Of a stretch of 20,124 nucleotides of DNA, positions 16,540 to 20,124 are shown piece by piece. Position 1 is the stretch's first letter. Every line of letters starts with the position of its first letter. The notes beneath the pieces are model-generated. The model was not told where the DNA came from. It made no database searches and saw nothing but the letters and a program-made list of their open reading frames with translations. The stretch is taken from contig DDNL01000014.1 in NCBI GenBank assembly GCA_002341165.1, forward strand, positions 1-20,124, given 5' to 3'. Source of the DNA: Shewanellaceae bacterium UBA2521. Lineage in GTDB: Bacteria > Pseudomonadota > Gammaproteobacteria > Enterobacterales > Shewanellaceae. The position numbers and the translations under genes are program-made.

Positions 16540-18881
16540 CTTTTTTCACTCGCATAAAGAGGTTCGCCATCATTGATACCGCCGTGAATTATACCGTTTT
16601 CAATATACACACCATCTGTTATACCACCATGACTTCGAGTCGCTAACTTAACCTGAGAGAATGTAGTGGTTTGCGCTAGAGCGTTAAATACCTCAGGGAA
16701 AATATCTTGCAATATTCGGATATTTTTTTGTGGTATGGCTTCAGTATGAGGCATTTTGATAGCCACAAAAGAGCCGTGTCTATCGAGCATATCTAAACGA
16801 TTAACAGTACTAGCATCCTGTATGGAGAAACAGGTTTTGGTTAACTGCGGACCATGATCCCCATTAATAATAATAACAGCATCTGGATCAATTTTTTGAA
16901 TCGTTTCAAGATCATGCTTCATTTCTTGATTGGCCTCAATTAAACGAGCCTGAAACTGCTCTATTTCATCTTCGTAGCAATGTCCGGATAATTGACTATG
17001 TCCAGGTCCTGTATGCGTATATACAAATCTAGGCTGTTGTGTCATTTTATTTAACATCTTATTTTTTGTATCTACAAATTCTTCATAGGGTAGGTTATAG
17101 TGGGCTTCTAAAGAATCAAGCTCACCAATGGTCAAGGCTTGAAGTAGAGATCCTGCGCCATTAATAATGACCTTAGGGACGTACTCATCATAGTGAACTT
17201 CGGTATTTATAAGATAATATGTGTTCTTAAATATACCTGCAGTTTGATATCCATTTTTTTTAAATATATCGGGTACAAACCCTTTTCCTGCAACAGGTGC
17301 TCTACCTTGTCCATAACTTAGATCGAGAACAGAAGACATACTAAAAATAGAAAAGAAGCCAAGAGAGTATACTTGGGGATAAATTGTGAATCCTTGATTT
17401 TTAAGATAAGACTCTTGTGATGCATTATCAATTCCATATTGAAGCATGACTTCTTGTGAAACGTAAGCGTCATAAGTCAATAAATATACATTCGGATTGT
17501 TCTTAAAATTTGGAAAAGATATATCATGATTTCTTGTTATAGGAGATTCAATCTTAGCATGATATAAACTCCTTAAGTATTTGGTATAACTTTGATATGT
17601 ATTGATTCCTAATAAAATGGTTAAAAACAGTACTACAGGTCGATAATTATACCGAATAAAAAGCATGGACAAAATGAAGATTCCGGCTACCAACCCTAAT
17701 ATGTTTTTTAACTTTTCTAAGTGATACATGCCATAAAAAATAGGCATATAACACAGTAAGATCATGATACATAACAAAGATACTTGCAACGCTTTTTTAG
17801 AGATTAAATGTGAAAAAGCATGAGGTAAAACAATTAAAATCATGCATAAACTACTTATAAAAAGTAGAGTTAGAGCAATAGCATATTCAACCTTCAGTAC
17901 ATTGAGGTTAGTAGCTATATACTGTGCTAATGGGATCATTATGAGTAATACAAGAGATAAATCTCGTAGCCCCATAGGCTCACGCTTTTTCTTCTGCAGT
18001 GTTTTTTTCTTGACTATTACCTTATAGGTGAGACTTAAAGCATAAAGGCATGGTATCCATGCATAAAAAGGTAAAGCTCCTAAAAGAGCATCGTGAGTTA
18101 AGCCTTGAGGCAATAAAAAGCCAACGAGTAACGACAGCAAAGAGAAGAGCAACAGCGTTAAGCCAATAAAATGTTTAGCTTCTACATACTTTCTATAATA
18201 GGGTTTAGATGTTTGCTCTAGCCAATTAATGATGACTCGCCCTAAAGAAAACACATTATTTACAGTCCAATAGAGCACAAGGCTACTAGGTGCACTATAG
18301 AGTATAATGAGGAAAAATAAAGAGATACCATACAACTGAGCTTTTTCTGATTGTGATGTGGCCTTCGTGTAAAAGAAAACACTTAATAGGCTGATCAGTG
18401 TCATTAAAATAGGTAAAACATGTATAGACCATGTACCTAGATGGAACAAACCATCTGACGCACTTAAATCAGCTATCCGCCCAAAAGCTTGCCCATAAAG
18501 GGGCATAACCTGTGTGAGTAATTCATAGGCAGCAATAAAAAAAGGAATTTGTATTAAAAGGCCACAGATACTCTTAAGCTGCATTATCGGACGATAATGA
18601 TGTTGCTTGTACAAAGCCTTGAGCATCATAAAGCGCTCTTTGCCTTGATAGACTTTTTTAATCTCAGCTTTTTTTTCAGCCATCCGCTGCTGTGCTGCGC
18701 TATCTTCCTTTTGCCACTTTTGGATTATGTGATAGAAAGGAATCAATAAGAAGTTTACGGTCAAGCTTAAAACAATAATAGCTAAACCATAAGAATATAG
18801 TAGATCATGGCTGTATTCTAATATGTGTCGCATGATCCACACGAGAGGATCTATGCAAATAGAGTGTATGATATTGAGCAT
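16536..18881 (-). CDS. YidC/Oxa1-like domain fused to a membrane AlkP-superfamily (sulfatase/phosphotransferase-like) domain
   Basis: The 781-residue membrane protein has three parts. Residues of about 25-222 are YidC/Oxa1-like: a first helix YGLAIIVLSLTVNFLLIPF, a charged cytoplasmic loop (50-100), IPFFIAAYELL, and the signature SAPSSLVLYWTVNNVFSLGR (196-215). Residues of about 236-425 hold roughly six further transmembrane helices. Residues of about 460-781 form an extracytoplasmic alkaline-phosphatase-superfamily domain with LLTYDAY (Asp471), a Ser-rich nucleophile region (perhaps Ser511), HTGPGHS (623-629) and INGDHGPQ (Asp675, His676). Such domains transfer phosphoglycerol or phosphoethanolamine in LTA synthase and EptA-type enzymes. 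The conserved Arg of the YidC groove is replaced by Asn43, so ordinary insertase activity is doubtful. AAGGA precedes the ATG. It is first in a two-gene unit with the CDP-glycerol-type transferase. Domain calls are strong; the joint function is unknown. Confidence 0.88.
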   Translation of the reverse strand: MLNIIHSICIDPLVWIMRHILEYSHDLLYSYGLAIIVLSLTVNFLLIPFYHIIQKWQKEDSAAQQRMAEKKAEIKKVYQGKERFMMLKALYKQHHYRPIMQLKSICGLLIQIPFFIAAYELLTQVMPLYGQAFGRIADLSASDGLFHLGTWSIHVLPILMTLISLLSVFFYTKATSQSEKAQLYGISLFFLIILYSAPSSLVLYWTVNNVFSLGRVIINWLEQTSKPYYRKYVEAKHFIGLTLLLFSLLSLLVGFLLPQGLTHDALLGALPFYAWIPCLYALSLTYKVIVKKKTLQKKKREPMGLRDLSLVLLIMIPLAQYIATNLNVLKVEYAIALTLLFISSLCMILIVLPHAFSHLISKKALQVSLLCIMILLCYMPIFYGMYHLEKLKNILGLVAGIFILSMLFIRYNYRPVVLFLTILLGINTYQSYTKYLRSLYHAKIESPITRNHDISFPNFKNNPNVYLLTYDAYVSQEVMLQYGIDNASQESYLKNQGFTIYPQVYSLGFFSIFSMSSVLDLSYGQGRAPVAGKGFVPDIFKKNGYQTAGIFKNTYYLINTEVHYDEYVPKVIINGAGSLLQALTIGELDSLEAHYNLPYEEFVDTKNKMLNKMTQQPRFVYTHTGPGHSQLSGHCYEDEIEQFQARLIEANQEMKHDLETIQKIDPDAVIIINGDHGPQLTKTCFSIQDASTVNRLDMLDRHGSFVAIKMPHTEAIPQKNIRILQDIFPEVFNALAQTTTFSQVKLATRSHGGITDGVYIENGIIHGGINDGEPLYASEKR

Positions 18882-19404
18882 ACTTGTAATTCCTTGTAAA
18901 ATAATTTTTTCTTGATGCCGACTCCTATAACCTATCTAGCAACAAAGGCATCATTTCTCTCAACATATTGTAAATGAAAAAAAATAATATTGAAATCCTT
19001 AAGTTCATTGTATCATGGAGTTATATTTGATTCTGTCGCAAACTAGAATAATCGGTGAGCTCTGGTTACATATGATGTATCAATGAGTAGATAATGCTTT
19101 TCTTTGGCTATCGATGAACGCTCCTCTACGATTCGCCTGATCTATTATAAATATCTTCTTGTTTTTGCCATAATTTAAAGATCTCAACTTTTTGCTTTGA
19201 CGATAAATGAAAAAGACGGCTTTTCAAATACTTCTCTTTAAATGAGAAGCTTACACTCCCTAGGTGATGCAAGTTAAGCCTTATGAATAGGTCTTCACTA
19301 TCCTTAAAAGAAATAGTGAATCTAAGCTCTATGGAGATGATCTTCCCCCTAAATTTTTACCCTTTAGCCTATTATAGATGGTGATTTTCCAAATTTGGTA
19401 AGTG
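18882..19404. other. 523-bp intergenic stretch with insertion-sequence and coding debris
   Basis: GATTCTGTCGCAAACT at 19029-19044 resembles the terminal inverted repeat of IS6-family elements (GGTTCTGTTGCAAA). On the minus strand, 19356-19126 is open for 76 codons with no ATG and includes LSSKQKVEIFKLWQKQEDIY; it looks coding-like but is unrecognised and lacks a start. No intact gene is present. Confidence 0.4.
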
Positions 19405-19620
19405 ATGATATTTAAAGGCTGCCATTTCCTATCAACCGCTATTCTAGAAACGATTCGTTATGATCATGCTTATAAGCTTAGTTATCTTGAAATTGAAGAG
19501 ATTCAATGGGCTTGATGACTCAAGGTTGATCATGCCACGATTCATCGTTGGGTTGTAAAATATACAGCTGTTTTAAAGCCTGATATCAGGCTAAAGAATA
19601 AACTCGATGGATGTCCTTAG
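19405..19620 (+). pseudogene. N-terminal remnant of an IS6-family transposase
   Basis: From ATG at 19405 the frame reads FKGCHFLSTAILETIRYDH, AYKLSYLEIEEI, two consecutive TGA codons (19513-19518), LKVDHATIHRWVVKYTAVL, and a stop at 19620. This follows the N-terminus of IS6/IS26-type transposases, where F-K-G/R-x-H-F is followed by Y-x-L-S-Y-R-D-L-E-E and then V-D-H-x-T-I-x-R-W-V-x-K-Y. The whole DDE catalytic domain is missing and the two stops break the rest, so the element is dead. Confidence 0.8.
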
Positions 19621-19670
19621 TTTTAAAAATATCAGTGATAAAGATGTTTTATTTTTTAATGGATGTGATA

Positions 19671-19698
19671 TTGTTTATGTTGCATTGTGAAATACAAT
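19671..19698 (+). promoter_or_regulatory. Sigma70-type promoter of the small peptide gene
   Basis: TTGTTT (19671-19676) and TACAAT (19693-19698) are spaced by 16 bp. Predicted transcription starts near 19705, downstream of a possible GTG start at 19687 and upstream of the ATG at 19735, which decides the start of the following gene. Confidence 0.55.
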
Positions 19699-19734
19699 CT
19701 AAATTTTAATCTTAAAATAAAAAAAATATTTAAT

Positions 19735-19908
19735 ATGAAAAATGTTAACATTGCAAAAAATCTAAAAAACGTCAGCGGTGGCTTTTTAATCTGTTTAACC
19801 AAGTTTCAAGCACCGGCTATAAAATACGAAACAAGATGCTCGACAGAATATGTGTGGAAGACACCTAAAACAGTTTGTCGCCAAGTAGCTGTTCCTGCTT
19901 ATAGCTAA
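19735..19908 (+). CDS. Small peptide with a double-glycine-type leader, candidate bacteriocin/secreted peptide precursor
   Basis: The 57-residue product splits into a 16-residue leader MKNVNIAKNLKNVSGG and a 41-residue remainder. The leader fits the double-glycine pattern cleaved by C39-peptidase ABC exporters: Gly at -1 and -2, a hydrophobic Val at -4 and Leu at -7. The remainder begins FLICLTK, has three Cys (positions 4, 19 and 32 after the GG), a basic and aromatic middle (EYVWKTPKTVC) and ends VAVPAYS. The ATG at 19735 is chosen because the promoter would start transcription after the alternative GTG at 19687; no Shine-Dalgarno is evident. The gene is tightly framed by its own promoter and a strong terminator, which argues for real expression. 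No exporter, immunity or modification gene is in the window. The family is not recognised, and the peptide class is inference from the leader. Confidence 0.5.
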   Translation: MKNVNIAKNLKNVSGGFLICLTKFQAPAIKYETRCSTEYVWKTPKTVCRQVAVPAYS

Positions 19909-19921
19909 TTTATTAAACCTT

Positions 19922-19948
19922 AAAAGTGCTCATATTTAGCACTTTTTT
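19922..19948 (+). terminator. Rho-independent terminator after the small peptide gene
   Basis: AAAAGTGCT (19922-19930) pairs perfectly with AGCACTTTT (19938-19946) around a 7-nt AT-rich loop, and the stem runs into a T-tract ending at 19948. It lies 14 nt after the stop codon. Confidence 0.85.
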
Positions 19949-20026
19949 CATATAGAAAAAATTTTCTTTTTAGCGCATCATCAATAAAGGCTTTGCAAAT
20001 AAAGTTGCATAATAAGAAGAAATATC

Positions 20027-20124
20027 TCATGAATGGATTGGTGTTAAGTTAGGGGTAAGGTCAATATCATGTGAATCTTCTTTAAATGCAGGAATTAAGG
20101 TTTCATGGATATTTTGATGCGCTA
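20027..20124 (-). CDS. Possible 3' end of an unidentified gene entering from the right edge
   Basis: On the minus strand, 31 codons run open from the window edge to TGA at 20029-20027. The frame reads AHQNIHETLIPAFKEDSHDI and ends LTPIHS. The composition looks protein-like, but the piece is too short to recognise and could be chance. Confidence 0.25.
   Translation of the reverse strand, partial: AHQNIHETLIPAFKEDSHDIDLTPNLTPIHS

Noticed and set aside
19687..19734. Upstream GTG start for the small peptide
   Set aside because: It overlaps the predicted -10 region, and the added residues would bury the double-glycine leader behind a basic AT-coded stretch.

Overview
This AT-rich window probably comes from a gammaproteobacterium. 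The pointers are an RraB-like protein, LprI-type and YgjP-like domains, and degraded genes among intact ones. A relative of Legionellales or Thiotrichales would fit, but that placement is inference and no marker gene is present. No rRNA, tRNA or CRISPR array was seen.

Left part (1-5026). This stretch is accessory and partly decayed. It holds the 3' end of a YgjP-like metallopeptidase gene, an RraB-like ORF, and directly upstream of that ORF a frameshifted remnant resembling the pre-toxin (PT-TG) region of polymorphic toxins. A secreted 633-residue protein with ankyrin-like repeats and a C-terminal LprI-like domain follows, then about 860 bp without genes.

Middle (5027-10592). A 1222-residue SIR2-domain protein of the anti-phage NADase type and a 381-residue HNH endonuclease face each other across a long hairpin. 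This is a probable small defence island. The HNH gene has its own clear promoter and Shine-Dalgarno sequence.

Right-centre (10593-18881, all on the minus strand). This is a phosphonate pathway in two adjacent transcription units. The downstream unit encodes PEP mutase (with a fused N-terminal cytidylyltransferase-type domain), an iron-type alcohol dehydrogenase, phosphonopyruvate decarboxylase and a LicC/PntC-like nucleotidyltransferase. Together these predict PEP -> phosphonopyruvate -> phosphonoacetaldehyde -> 2-hydroxyethylphosphonate -> CMP-activated form. The upstream unit encodes a CDP-glycerol-glycerophosphotransferase-like enzyme and a 781-residue membrane protein. That protein joins a YidC/Oxa1-like domain to an extracytoplasmic alkaline-phosphatase-superfamily (sulfatase/phosphoglycerol-transferase-like) domain. 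The two units look like a teichoic-acid-like machine that places a phosphonate on a surface polymer, lipid or protein. The YidC-AlkP fusion is the most unusual item in the window.

Right end (18882-20124). There is a dead IS6-like transposase fragment, then a compact promoter-ORF-terminator cassette for a 57-residue peptide with a double-glycine-type leader. The last bases may be the 3' end of an unidentified minus-strand gene.
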